The notes: generated by a model not told the origin, from the sequence alone. Counted from the stretch's first letter, positions 47,701-56,654 are shown. The stretch: 64,000 nt of DNA from JBAYJM01 sp964350585 (GCA_964350585.1 CAYGKC010000001.1:7296-71295); one strand, 5' to 3'. A program made the numbers and translations.

Positions 47701-49503
47701 TTATTTACTAACTATATCACTTAATTTTTTCTCCCCAATTACGTATAACTCATTCATTGCGCGAGTCAAGGCGATATAAAGCAAATCTCTTTTGATTTTT
47801 GCCATTTCTTCTTGCAATTCCACGGGTAGATGTTTTACCGATAAAAGATTTTCTCCCACTCCAACCAAAAATACAGTATCAAATTCAACGCCCTGCGCAT
47901 CAATTAACGACATTACTTTAACATTGCCTTGATCAAACTTTTGAGCATAATTTTTTAAAAGCAACTCATCATGCGAAAGTATGCCCACACTTACTTTATC
48001 TAATTCTTTTAGCTTTTCTTGAATAAATTTCTCCTCTTCTTCTCCACCAAATACTGCTTCTTGCACTTTGGGACCATCTTTAATCATTTGCGGAATATCA
48101 ACCTTATATCCCAATTCATTTAAATACATAAGTATTTGCTTTGTGTTCCTATAAACTTTGGATAATTTAACCAATCTTTCTTCCTGTAAATCAATTTGCA
48201 ACATATTATTAACCGTTCCAAGCCTGACTCTTTGATTAAAATCTCCAATAAAAATCAATTCCCCTCCTGAAGGATTTATTCCTTGATTAAAAATTTCTAT
48301 GTGCTCTGATAGATAATTTTGAAATTCATCAATAAGAATAAGTTTGTAAGATACTTTAAACTTCTTCTTTTTTTTCTTGAGTTCTTGCGTTTTACTAATC
48401 ACCTGATAGTATTCTTTTTCTACATTTATTCCCTCATCTGTTTTAATTTTAGATTTCAAAAGTATGGCCAAATCAACTCGATCCAGAATCTTTTTCTTTT
48501 TTTGATCCATAAGCATTTTCTTCTGCGCCTGATTAAGTTTGTCTCCATAAGTCTCTGTGAGTATGGAAAACCAATCATTTTTCCAAAAAACAACTTTACT
48601 TGTTTTTTGCGCCTGGATTTTTGCCCAGACATAATGCGCATCGCTGTCTTTTTGGAATTCTTCAATATTCCAATTTTCTATCGGCAGAATTTTTTTAGCC
48701 CAAGATCCCAAAGTAGTGATTTCAACATCCTTAATACCAAGCTCCGGCAAAAGGTGCGAGAAATAATCCCTTGTACTTTCATCTTGAACAAAAACAATCA
48801 CATCTCGCGAATCCAATTTATCAGATGTCTCCGGCGCCTGAAGCAAATAGGCAATCCTATGAAGTGCTAACGTTGTTTTACCGGATCCTGCCGGTCCCGT
48901 TACTGCAAGCTTGCCACCGAACTGAGCCCTTACAACTTGATCTTGCGCCTTTTCCATTTGAGCGACAATTTCCGGCAAGATAAACGCTGTTTTGCGAGTC
49001 GAAAAATATTCCTGATAAACTAATTCCCTTTCTTGATCATTTGATTCCGTTGATAAAAATAGAATTTTTCCTTCAGCAATAAGATACTGGTCTTTTTTAA
49101 TTATTTCAATCGTCTGATTTCCATTTTTATTTTTAAAAATAAATTTTCCCGGATTCTCGAATCTGATTTGAGCAATAGGAGAAGCCCAAGAATAAATTTC
49201 CTCTGCATCAAAAGAAAATTTGGAAAAATATAATTCCTTAAAATTATCCTCCCCCTCGAATTTGACCAAACAAAAATTAAAATACGGCGAAGGATGCAGA
49301 TTTAACAAATCATTATATCTCTTTCGATATATCGCCGTCATCGCATAATAATTTATAATATCAGACTGGGATCCATGAAGAAGCTCTCTTAGTTTAAGAG
49401 CTTCTTGCGGAACAATTTCAATTTCTTTCTTGATTGCGCTTCTTTTACGATCAAGAACTTTTTTTGCCCCGTCCAGATATTGTTTTTTTTCTTCTTGGTT
49501 CAT
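47701..49503 (-). CDS. UvrD/HelD-like superfamily 1 helicase
   Basis: 600 residues. Walker A GPAGSGKTTLALHRIAYLL, Walker B with the Q-like motif LILIDEFQNYLSEHI, motif III GELIFIGDFNQRVRLG, motif IV LSKVYRNTKQI, motif V SLIDAQGVEFDTVFLVG and motif VI YIALTRAMNELYVIG. An N-terminal coiled region (about 1-50) and beta domain precede the core, as in HelD, which frees stalled RNA polymerase. It lacks the full HelD long arms, so the exact role remains open. Preceded by the terminator of the acyl-CoA ligase unit. Confidence 0.88.
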   Translation of the reverse strand: MNQEEKKQYLDGAKKVLDRKRSAIKKEIEIVPQEALKLRELLHGSQSDIINYYAMTAIYRKRYNDLLNLHPSPYFNFCLVKFEGEDNFKELYFSKFSFDAEEIYSWASPIAQIRFENPGKFIFKNKNGNQTIEIIKKDQYLIAEGKILFLSTESNDQERELVYQEYFSTRKTAFILPEIVAQMEKAQDQVVRAQFGGKLAVTGPAGSGKTTLALHRIAYLLQAPETSDKLDSRDVIVFVQDESTRDYFSHLLPELGIKDVEITTLGSWAKKILPIENWNIEEFQKDSDAHYVWAKIQAQKTSKVVFWKNDWFSILTETYGDKLNQAQKKMLMDQKKKKILDRVDLAILLKSKIKTDEGINVEKEYYQVISKTQELKKKKKKFKVSYKLILIDEFQNYLSEHIEIFNQGINPSGGELIFIGDFNQRVRLGTVNNMLQIDLQEERLVKLSKVYRNTKQILMYLNELGYKVDIPQMIKDGPKVQEAVFGGEEEEKFIQEKLKELDKVSVGILSHDELLLKNYAQKFDQGNVKVMSLIDAQGVEFDTVFLVGVGENLLSVKHLPVELQEEMAKIKRDLLYIALTRAMNELYVIGEKKLSDIVSK

Positions 49504-49521
49504 ATATATTATGATAACAAA

Positions 49522-49548
49522 AAAACCGCCTAATTTTTAGGCAGTTTT
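49522..49548 (-). terminator. Terminator between acyl-CoA ligase and HelD-like genes
   Basis: AACTGCCTAA / TTAGGCGGTT with a 3-5 nt loop and seven T on the minus strand. Confidence 0.85.
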
Positions 49549-49680
49549 CCGTATTTCTATTATTGAGTATTTAAGTTTGTATACCATATCTATTATTATA
49601 GCACACTTTTGATAAAATGTCAAATTTATTTGTCAAAACAACAGCTTACCCGATATAACCGTTATAACAGCAACCTTAAA

Positions 49681-51399
49681 TTATAAATACATCTTCTCGA
49701 TCTCATTCTTATAATTATGGCCTATTGCTTGCCTTCTTATTTTCAGTGTTGGCGTCAATTCATCTTTCTCCTGTGAAAATTCATTAGGCAGTAGGCAAAA
49801 TTTCTTTATCTGTTCAAAATCTGATAAATTAGAATTGACTTTTTTAATGCATTTATCAAAAACTTCCAAAACAAATTCAGAGTTCAAGAACTTTTCAAAA
49901 TTTTCAACAATACAATTTTTTGACTTCAAGTATGTAACCAATTCCTGCCTGTCCGGCACGATAAGAGCGGACAAATATTTTCTGTTATGGCCAACTATCA
50001 GTGACTGCGTCACAAGTTTGTCAAAATTCAACTCCTGCTCAATGTGTTCAGGCCAAACATTCTTTCCTCCTGAAGTCACGATCATTTCTTTTTTTCTTCC
50101 GACAATAATCAAAAAACCTTCTTTATCGATAAATCCATAGTCCCCGGTATAGAACCAGCCGTCAGCATCAATCGCTTTTGTGCTTTCTGTTTCATTTTTG
50201 TAATAACCTTTCATAATACTGGGACCGCGGGCTAAAATTTCTTTATCTTCTGAAATTTTTATTTCCATTCCGCTTACCGGCAAGCCAACCGTTCCGAATT
50301 TAACCTTTGACTCTCTATTAACAGCCAGAACGGGAGATGTTTCAGTTAATCCGTATCCTTCAAAAATCTTAATTCCCATCTTACTAAAAAATCTTGCAAA
50401 TCTTTCGTCAAGAGCCGCTCCTCCTGATATAGCCAAATGGAGATTTCCGCCCATTTTTTTCCTTATTTTTTTAAAAACCAACCTATCTGCAATTACGTAA
50501 GCAAAATTCCCTTTTTTTTGCTTTAACGACCAGTAAAAAAGCTTCTTTTTCAGAGGTGAAAAATTTTCAACATTACTCCAAATACCATCGCTTAACTTTT
50601 CAAAAATTCTAGGAACGCAAATTAAAAATGTCGGCTTTATTTCCTGTAGATTCTTAAGCAAAGTCTTTACATTTTCAGCGTACGCGATAGTTGCGCCATT
50701 TAATAATGGAATATAATATCCGGCAGTCCTCTCAAAAATATGTGAGAGCGGCAAAAAGGAAAGAAAGACATCTTTTTTCTTAACTGGTACAGCTTCTCCA
50801 ACAGCTTCCACATTACTTAAAATATTTTTGTGGCTAAGCATCACGCCTTTTGGCAAGCCGGTAGTTCCCGATGTATAAATAATAGTACAGATATCATCAG
50901 CTTCATTTTTTGCAAAAGTAAAATTCCTAACATCACCTTTTTTTAGGAAATTTTCCCAGCTTATTAAATTATTTCTTTGAATTTTTAGTTCGTTAAAATT
51001 ATCCATTAAAACAAAGTTTTCAAGAAAGATTAACTCATCTTGAGAAATTTTATCTAAGAATTCAATTTTTGAAGTGAAAACTATTTTCACTTCACTATGC
51101 GAAATAATGTAGTTTACAATTTTACTGCTTAAGTTGGTATGTATCGGAACTACTATCGCGCCTATAGCCATACTAGCTAAATCCACAATCGGCCACTCTG
51201 GCCTTCCTTCAGACATTATTGCAACCTTGTCGCCTTTTTTAATATTAAGTTTTTGAAGTGCAGTTGCCACAAATTTCACCTGATCCATAAACTCACTAAA
51301 AGTCATAGCTTTATACTTCTGATCTTCTTTAAACATCAATGCTTTCTTAGTTGGATATCTTTTAGCTACTCCAAAGAATTTTTCAGGTATTGTCTGCAT
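49681..51399 (-). CDS. Long-chain fatty-acid-CoA ligase-like AMP-forming enzyme
   Basis: 572 residues. AMP-binding motif IIYTSGTTGLPKGVMLSH, the FLPLSHIFER segment, GYGLTETSPV, and TGDYGFIDKEGF with ARG...KEMIVTSGGKNV (hinge and A8/A10 lysine region). The whole length and C-terminal order match FadD15-type ligases. Acyl-CoA synthesis is notable for an organism that, if CPR, is expected to lack fatty-acid synthesis and take lipids from a host. Single gene; no beta-oxidation genes nearby. Confidence 0.9.
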   Translation of the reverse strand: MQTIPEKFFGVAKRYPTKKALMFKEDQKYKAMTFSEFMDQVKFVATALQKLNIKKGDKVAIMSEGRPEWPIVDLASMAIGAIVVPIHTNLSSKIVNYIISHSEVKIVFTSKIEFLDKISQDELIFLENFVLMDNFNELKIQRNNLISWENFLKKGDVRNFTFAKNEADDICTIIYTSGTTGLPKGVMLSHKNILSNVEAVGEAVPVKKKDVFLSFLPLSHIFERTAGYYIPLLNGATIAYAENVKTLLKNLQEIKPTFLICVPRIFEKLSDGIWSNVENFSPLKKKLFYWSLKQKKGNFAYVIADRLVFKKIRKKMGGNLHLAISGGAALDERFARFFSKMGIKIFEGYGLTETSPVLAVNRESKVKFGTVGLPVSGMEIKISEDKEILARGPSIMKGYYKNETESTKAIDADGWFYTGDYGFIDKEGFLIIVGRKKEMIVTSGGKNVWPEHIEQELNFDKLVTQSLIVGHNRKYLSALIVPDRQELVTYLKSKNCIVENFEKFLNSEFVLEVFDKCIKKVNSNLSDFEQIKKFCLLPNEFSQEKDELTPTLKIRRQAIGHNYKNEIEKMYL

Positions 51400-51471
51400 A
51401 ATATTTATAAATAATCTGCTTTTCTATCTAACAATTATAACAAAATCGACAATTTTTACTAATAAAAAAAT

Positions 51472-51509
51472 GAGGCGGTACCTTCAGCTTTCGCTTCAGA
51501 TTCCGCCTC
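51472..51509 (-). terminator. Terminator of 51523-51939
   Basis: GAGGCGG / CCGCCTC with an inner CTGAAGC-type stem; minus strand continues ATTTTTTT. Confidence 0.9.
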
Positions 51510-51522
51510 TGTATGTAAACAC

Positions 51523-51939
51523 TCAAATGAGTGCTACTTGAGGAGTACAATCAATGGCAACAGGCCATTGATAAATATAATACTCGCCGATATCGAGTCG
51601 CGTCACTTGCTTTGCGACTTCCTGCCCTCCTTTCTCCGATGCCTGTCGGGCATCGGGGTTAAAGTGTGGTTGGATGAAAACAGCGTCACCACCGCCAAAG
51701 TCCTTTCCGTAAGAAATGCTGACAAAAATGATTTCTGCGTCAACCCATATCCAACTCCGTATTACCGGGGCATAAGCAAATATCACTTCTGCGCATTCCT
51801 TAGTTACCCACCAATCCATCGGCTGGAGTGCCGAGACTTGACAGGGTTTTGTCAAAGATTCTTGTACTGGCCTTAAAACAGCGCCTTCATCGCCTTTAAC
51901 AAAGGCCAGGCACAACATGAGAGAGAACATCTTTGACAC
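51523..51939 (-). CDS. Secreted orphan protein (about 138 aa), unknown function
   Basis: A GTG at 51939 is chosen as start because AAAGGAGG lies 7 nt ahead; the longer frame begins at a TTG 27 nt upstream inside the ribosome site and is less likely. Start SKMFSLMLCLAFVKG is weakly signal-like. The mature part has WWVTKECAEVIFAYAPVI, IWVDAEIIFVSISYG and a Cys near the end. G+C-rich for this region. Promoter TTGAAA-17-TATAAT, leader hairpin ATTTAGCT/AGCTAAAT at the very 5' end, and a strong terminator. No family recognised. Confidence 0.65.
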   Translation of the reverse strand: MSKMFSLMLCLAFVKGDEGAVLRPVQESLTKPCQVSALQPMDWWVTKECAEVIFAYAPVIRSWIWVDAEIIFVSISYGKDFGGGDAVFIQPHFNPDARQASEKGGQEVAKQVTRLDIGEYYIYQWPVAIDCTPQVALI

Positions 51940-52019
51940 TATCCGTCCTCCTTTCTTTGGCCGCAATATGCGAGGCCCGTTATTATTTAGCTGTTCTCAA
52001 GCTAAATAGAGGTAAAATT

Positions 52020-52048
52020 ATTATAATATATAAAAAATAATCTTTCAA
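52020..52048 (-). promoter_or_regulatory. Promoter of 51523-51939
   Basis: Minus strand TTGAAA, 17 nt, TATAAT; the leader hairpin lies at 51985-52007. Confidence 0.75.
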
Positions 52049-52071
52049 ACTGTTTTTCCACACTTAACAAC

Positions 52072-52386
52072 TTATTTTTTTACTTTCTTATCATTGATTT
52101 CTTTGGCCAATCTTACAACCTCATCAAAGTCATCTGCTTCATCAACCTTATTTCTTTTTAACTTTCCACAGATTTCACATCGGTGAGTTAAAATCCATTC
52201 CTGACCTTCTTTATATATGTCCACGGGACGCATCATACCTCCGCATTCCTCTAAACGATCACCCGGTTGCACATCAATATGTTTTGACCATAAGCAATTC
52301 GGGCAATGGTTGGTATAACCGTCACCCTTTACTTTAGTGCCACATTTTTCACAAACAAAGTCTTCTTTTTTTCTAATAAATGACAT
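52072..52386 (-). CDS. RNHCP domain protein (104 aa)
   Basis: The domain name text is visible as TNHCPNCLWSKHIDV, followed by PGDRLEECGGMMRPVDIY and the Cys pair RCEICGKLKRNKVD. Four Cys pairs (CEKC, CPNC, C-G, CEIC) make a zinc-ribbon-like protein. RNHCP proteins are short, of unknown function, and probably bind nucleic acid. No Shine-Dalgarno. It could be involved in RNA or ribosome handling; nothing more is seen. Confidence 0.88.
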   Translation of the reverse strand: MSFIRKKEDFVCEKCGTKVKGDGYTNHCPNCLWSKHIDVQPGDRLEECGGMMRPVDIYKEGQEWILTHRCEICGKLKRNKVDEADDFDEVVRLAKEINDKKVKK

Positions 52387-52408
52387 TTTTTTATTGTTTA
52401 AATAAAGA

Positions 52409-52444
52409 AGGCGTTCGACTCACTCGATTGTGAGACGTCCGCCT
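52409..52444 (-). terminator. Terminator of the 31 aa membrane peptide gene
   Basis: AGGCG/CGCCT outer stem and CTCAC/GTGAG inner stem; minus strand continues TCTTTATTTAAAC. Confidence 0.7.
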
Positions 52445-52460
52445 AAGACAAAATCCGAGA

Positions 52461-52556
52461 TTAACCGTTACCAAGCCATTTGGGCTCCTTATCGCTTAAC
52501 TTAACAGCCACAATCAACAACACAGCCGTTACCGCAAAACCAATAAGTATTCTCAT
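52461..52556 (-). CDS. Small membrane peptide (31 aa)
   Basis: MRILIGFAVTAVLLIVAV followed by KLSDKEPKWLGNG: one hydrophobic segment and a short polar tail. Ribosome site GAGGAG lies 8 nt before the ATG, and a TTGACA box with a TTTAAA/TAAAAT region lies upstream, so it is likely a real gene in spite of its size. It has its own terminator hairpin. No family recognised; could be a small regulator of a membrane protein or a toxin-like peptide. Confidence 0.6.
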   Translation of the reverse strand: MRILIGFAVTAVLLIVAVKLSDKEPKWLGNG

Positions 52557-52675
52557 TTAATCTGCTCCTCATAAGCTACTATTTTAAACTGTGACATCGT
52601 TATTATGTCAAAATAATCCAATTATATCAAATAATTTATTTAAATTGCTTAATAAAAATTTAATCTCGATATTCA

Positions 52676-52704
52676 TTGACAAAATAAAACCAATCTGCTA
52701 TATT
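52676..52704 (+). promoter_or_regulatory. Promoter and structured leader of rpsA
   Basis: TTGACA, 17 nt, TATATT; leader 52712-52792. It contains CCCGC...GCGGG (52724/52752) around an AT-rich loop and GCTTCTGA...TCAGAGGC next to the start, which could be the site of S1 feedback control. Confidence 0.7.
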
Positions 52705-52792
52705 AAATGAAATTTAATTCATCCCGCAAAATTAAATTTTACTAATAAAAAGCGGGGCTTCTGAAAAGCTCTCAGAGGCTAATCTAATTAAT

Positions 52793-54034
52793 ATGAGCAC
52801 AAAAGACAAAAAAGATTCAATAATGTCAAAACTGCTTGAAGAAAAGCAGTATTTTAATTTGCCAAAAACTGGTGAATTAATTTCAGGAACCGTAATATCT
52901 TCAAATAAAAATGAAGTGCATATAGACCTTGGCGGAGTAGCAACAGGCGTAGTACGTGGAAGAGAACGCTATGACGAATCAGATGAATATAAAAATTTAA
53001 AGGCTGGCGATACCGTTGAAGCTACAGTTTTAGAACTGGAGAATGAAAACGGCGAAATTGAATTGTCATTTCAATATGCAGGCAGACAAAAAGCCTGGCA
53101 AAACCTTAGAGACAATGAAAAAGATAATAATATTGTGCAAGCTCTCATAACTGATGCCAATAAAGGCGGATTAATGGTTAAAGTAGAAAACACAATGGGA
53201 TTTTTACCTGTCTCCCAGCTTTCGCCAGAACACTATCCAAGAATTCCGGGCGGAGATAAAAATAGAATTTTAGAAATTCTAAAAGGATATATAGGCAAGA
53301 AATTTGACGTTAAAGTTTTAGATCTCAATGAAGGCGAAGATAAGCTTATTGTTTCAGAAAAAACAGCTTGGGAAGAAACTCAAAAAGATGTTTTAGGGAA
53401 ATACAAAGTGGGCCAGAAGGTGGAAGGCACCGTTACTGCCGTAACTGATTTTGGCATATTCGTAGAATTTGACGATAAACTTGAAGGATTAATCCATATC
53501 TCTGAAATTGCATGGCAAAGAATCGAAAACCCAAATGATTTTGTTAAAGTTGGAGAAAAAATCACCGCAGAAATAATCGGAATTGAAAATTCAAAAATAT
53601 TCCTTTCAATGAAAAAAATGCAAAAAGATCCTTGGGATGGAATAGAAAAGAAATATGTAACAGGTCAGAAGGTAAAAGGAAAGATTATTAAAGTAAATCC
53701 TTTTGGATTATTTGTAGAACTAGAACCAAACATCCACGGATTAGCGCATATTTCACAGTTAAGTGATAAGCCTGTTACAAATATCAATGACCTAGGCAAA
53801 ATTGGTGATGAACTGGATTTCTATATTGTCTCGCTTGATCCCAAAAATCACAGATTAGGATTAAGTATGTCGAAACCAAAAGAACCAAAAAATGAAAGTG
53901 AGGCTTCAGATAGCACTGTAAAAGAAGAAAAAGATGATAAACCCAAATCTGAAGAAACAGAATCACAATCGGAAGAAATAAAGAAAAAACCTAAAGCGAC
54001 AAAAACAAAAGAGAAAAAAAAGGAAGAAGTCTAA
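52793..54034 (+). CDS. rpsA: 30S ribosomal protein S1
   Basis: 413 residues, four S1 domains: about 20-95 (GELISGTVISSNKNEVHIDLGG), 110-190, 200-275 (GQKVEGTVTAVTDFGIFVEF, LIHISEIAW) and 285-360 (GQKVKGKIIKVNPFGLFVEL, LAHISQLS), then a Lys/Glu-rich tail of 50 residues. Four domains is short of the six of E. coli S1 and like those of many Gram-positives. It binds mRNA at translation start. Given how few genes here have a Shine-Dalgarno, S1-aided initiation might matter. Own promoter and terminator. Confidence 0.95.
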   Translation: MSTKDKKDSIMSKLLEEKQYFNLPKTGELISGTVISSNKNEVHIDLGGVATGVVRGRERYDESDEYKNLKAGDTVEATVLELENENGEIELSFQYAGRQKAWQNLRDNEKDNNIVQALITDANKGGLMVKVENTMGFLPVSQLSPEHYPRIPGGDKNRILEILKGYIGKKFDVKVLDLNEGEDKLIVSEKTAWEETQKDVLGKYKVGQKVEGTVTAVTDFGIFVEFDDKLEGLIHISEIAWQRIENPNDFVKVGEKITAEIIGIENSKIFLSMKKMQKDPWDGIEKKYVTGQKVKGKIIKVNPFGLFVELEPNIHGLAHISQLSDKPVTNINDLGKIGDELDFYIVSLDPKNHRLGLSMSKPKEPKNESEASDSTVKEEKDDKPKSEETESQSEEIKKKPKATKTKEKKKEEV

Positions 54035-54039
54035 ATAAA

Positions 54040-54660
54040 TTAAATCCCCCTACTGGGGGGATTTTTTTGTTTATTATATTTTTTGATGTGGTTTATGATA
54101 CTTAAAAAAGCGAACATAATTGCTAAACCAAAGAAAACAGCGCTTAAAATTATAAAAGTGAAGTTGCCAAATATTATAAAGCCAAGAACAGCGATCGCAC
54201 CTGCAACTTCTAAAACCATCTTGACCTTACCCCATCCATCAGACTTAACTTCTTTTTTATTTTTTAACAAAAAATAAACAATTGAACTTACTGCAATTGA
54301 AATAATTTCAATTATAATAATTGCTAAAGTTAATAAAGAATACGGATACAATGATATAATAAATAGCAAAAAGAATACGATTAGCAACTTATCAGCCAAA
54401 GGATCAAGCCATGCGCCGAAAGTAGTCATCAAATTCCTTTTTCTTGCCAATGAACCGTCAACAGTATCAAAAAGAGATGCCACAATAAAGAAAATAAGTG
54501 CCAAAACATATTGGCTTGAAAATAGAAAGTACAAAATAAATGGCAATAGTATTATTCTTAAAATAGTGAAATAGTTAGGTAAAATCCAATGAGGCAAGAT
54601 CCTAAAAAGCGTTTTTTCCCAAAAATTATCCACTACATTTTGAATTATTGACTTTTTCAT
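54040..54660 (-). CDS. CDP-alcohol phosphatidyltransferase (PgsA-like)
   Basis: 206 residues with about six hydrophobic segments. The catalytic signature is complete: DTVDGSLARKRNLMTTFGAW then LDPLADK (DGxxAR...GxxxDxxxD). Such enzymes transfer a phosphatidyl group from CDP-diacylglycerol to glycerol phosphate, inositol or similar. N-terminal 30 residues are amphipathic. The last codons (NPPSRGI) are written inside the terminator of the convergent rpsA. Unlike pathway neighbours are absent. Confidence 0.9.
   Translation of the reverse strand: MKKSIIQNVVDNFWEKTLFRILPHWILPNYFTILRIILLPFILYFLFSSQYVLALIFFIVASLFDTVDGSLARKRNLMTTFGAWLDPLADKLLIVFFLLFIISLYPYSLLTLAIIIIEIISIAVSSIVYFLLKNKKEVKSDGWGKVKMVLEVAGAIAVLGFIIFGNFTFIILSAVFFGLAIMFAFLSIINHIKKYNKQKNPPSRGI
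54041..54063 (+). terminator. Terminator of rpsA
   Basis: AAATCCCCC-tact-GGGGGGATTT plus TTTT; overlaps the 3' end of the convergent coding region. Confidence 0.93.
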
Positions 54661-54733
54661 AAAAAAAAAGTATGATGATATAATAATTTTTGAAATATTA
54701 TTACTTAATTTATCGTTAATTTATTAAAACCAT

Positions 54734-56617
54734 ATGAAAAATTTAACCCGCAATCTGATACTTGTATTCGTCTTCTTGATTATAATATCTGCTTTGTTTA
54801 GTTTGGTTAGCAATACAGGAACAAAAACAGATACCATAGGGCAAACAACCTTAGCTGAACAAATAAACTCTGGAAAAGTAAAAAGCCTTGTTGTTAAAGA
54901 CAATACAGTTGATATAACACTTAATGATGGCACCAAACAAGTAATGCAAAAAGAAGCCTCTGAGAGTATAAGCTCCCTTTTAAATAATTTGAATGTGGAT
55001 AATGAGAAACTTTTAGCTGTTGATATAGAAGTTATAAATGAGAGCAGTATGAGATTCATACTTCTAACAATTGTGCCCTTCCTCATACCCTTTATTTTAA
55101 TAATTGCTTTCTTCTGGTTTATTATGAGACAGGCTCAGGGAGCAAACAGCAAAGCTATGAACTTTGGTCAAAGTGGAGCAAAGGAATTCAACATGAATAA
55201 GAACTTAAAAACTTCCTTTAAAGATGTAGCGGGTGTAAAAGAAGCTAAGCAAGAATTAATTGAGGTAGTGGACTTCTTAAAAAATCCAAAAAAATTCCTT
55301 TCTCTCGGAGCCACAATACCAAAAGGTGTTTTACTTTTGGGCGCGCCTGGAACAGGAAAAACTTTATTGGCAAAAGCAGTAGCCGGAGAAGCCAATGTGC
55401 CTTTCTTCAGCATCTCAGGATCAGAATTTGTAGAAATGTTTGTCGGTGTCGGAGCTTCAAGAGTTAGAGACTTATTCAGAAAAGCAAAAAAGAATGCGCC
55501 TTGTATAATATTTATTGACGAAATAGATGCAGTGGGAAGGCAAAGGGGAGCTGGACTTGGCGGAAGCCATGATGAAAGAGAACAAACACTTAATCAGATC
55601 CTTGTTGAAATGGATGGTTTCGATACAAATACCAATGTTATAGTAATGGCATCTACCAATAGGCCTGACGTACTTGATTCTGCGCTCTTAAGACCGGGTA
55701 GATTTGACAGGAGAGTTACCCTTGATTTGCCGGATATTGATGATAGAGATTGCATCCTAAAAGTTCATAGTAAAAATAAACCGATGGCAAAAGACATTGA
55801 TTTAAGGAGAATTGCGGAGATGACACCTGGTTTTTCTGGTGCCGATTTGGCAAACTTGCTTAATGAGTCTGCTATTTTAGCCGCTCTTAAAAATAAAAAA
55901 CAAATAGATCTTGATGATGTTTTAAAAAGCATAGATAAAGTCATTTTAGGTCCAGAAAGAAAGAGCCATATTCTAAGTAAACAAGAAAAATGCATAACTG
56001 CATATCATGAAGCCGGCCATGCGCTTGTGGCCCACATGCTTCCAAACACCGACAGGATCAGAAAAGTTTCCATAATCGCAAGAGGAATGGCAGCCGGTTT
56101 TACTTTGAAACTTCCAACACAAGATAAAAAACTCCATACTAGAAGCGAATTCCTGGAAGAACTTTCAGTGCTGTTGGCAGGAAGAATTGCCGAGGAGCAG
56201 ATTTACGGTGAAGTAACGACTGGTGCGCAAAACGACCTTCAGCAAGCAACAAAACTTGCCAAAAAACTTATTACAGAATTCGGCATGGTTGAAAAAACAG
56301 GCTTAAGAACTTTCGGCCAAAAAGAGGAATTAATTTTCTTGGGCCGTGAATTGCACGAGCAAAGGGATTATTCTGAAAAAAGCGCAGAATTGATAGATGA
56401 AGAAATTTCTAAACTGTTAAAAGAAGCTGCCGAGAAAGCAAGAACTATATTAATTGAAAAGAAAGACTTCTTAGAAAAAATTAAGAATGAGCTCATTTCC
56501 AAAGAAACATTAGAAGTCGAGCAATTTGAAGCCATTTTTGAACCAGAAAAACCAAAAATAGAAGAAAATAAAACACCTTCCCCTAACATAAAAGAAGCTG
56601 ACGCATCAATTTCCTAA
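54734..56617 (+). CDS. ftsH: ATP-dependent zinc metalloprotease FtsH
   Basis: 627 residues. Two membrane helices (about 7-24 and 110-130) with a small outer domain between them, AAA module with Walker A GAPGTGKTLLAKA, pore loop FVG, Walker B FIDEIDAVG, the SRH SALLRPGRFDRR, then the zinc site HEAGH at 425-429 and a late Asp. The C-terminal tail (EPEKPKIEENKTPSPN) is disordered. No Shine-Dalgarno at the ATG; a TATAAT stands at 54679-54684 with no good -35. It degrades membrane and short-lived proteins. Confidence 0.98.
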   Translation: MKNLTRNLILVFVFLIIISALFSLVSNTGTKTDTIGQTTLAEQINSGKVKSLVVKDNTVDITLNDGTKQVMQKEASESISSLLNNLNVDNEKLLAVDIEVINESSMRFILLTIVPFLIPFILIIAFFWFIMRQAQGANSKAMNFGQSGAKEFNMNKNLKTSFKDVAGVKEAKQELIEVVDFLKNPKKFLSLGATIPKGVLLLGAPGTGKTLLAKAVAGEANVPFFSISGSEFVEMFVGVGASRVRDLFRKAKKNAPCIIFIDEIDAVGRQRGAGLGGSHDEREQTLNQILVEMDGFDTNTNVIVMASTNRPDVLDSALLRPGRFDRRVTLDLPDIDDRDCILKVHSKNKPMAKDIDLRRIAEMTPGFSGADLANLLNESAILAALKNKKQIDLDDVLKSIDKVILGPERKSHILSKQEKCITAYHEAGHALVAHMLPNTDRIRKVSIIARGMAAGFTLKLPTQDKKLHTRSEFLEELSVLLAGRIAEEQIYGEVTTGAQNDLQQATKLAKKLITEFGMVEKTGLRTFGQKEELIFLGRELHEQRDYSEKSAELIDEEISKLLKEAAEKARTILIEKKDFLEKIKNELISKETLEVEQFEAIFEPEKPKIEENKTPSPNIKEADASIS

Positions 56618-56629
56618 ACAGCATCTACA

Positions 56630-56654
56630 AATAGCGCGCCAAAAGCGCGCTATT
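56630..56654 (+). terminator. Terminator of ftsH
   Basis: AATAGCGCGC-caaaa-GCGCGCTATT then ATTTTTCTT. Confidence 0.95.

Noticed and set aside
48319..48870. 183 aa plus-strand frame
   Set aside because: Antisense to the helicase core with intact motifs; Phe/Ile/Leu-rich shadow translation.
51523..51966. Longer start at a TTG (51966)
   Set aside because: The extension overlaps the AAAGGAGG ribosome site that serves the GTG at 51939.
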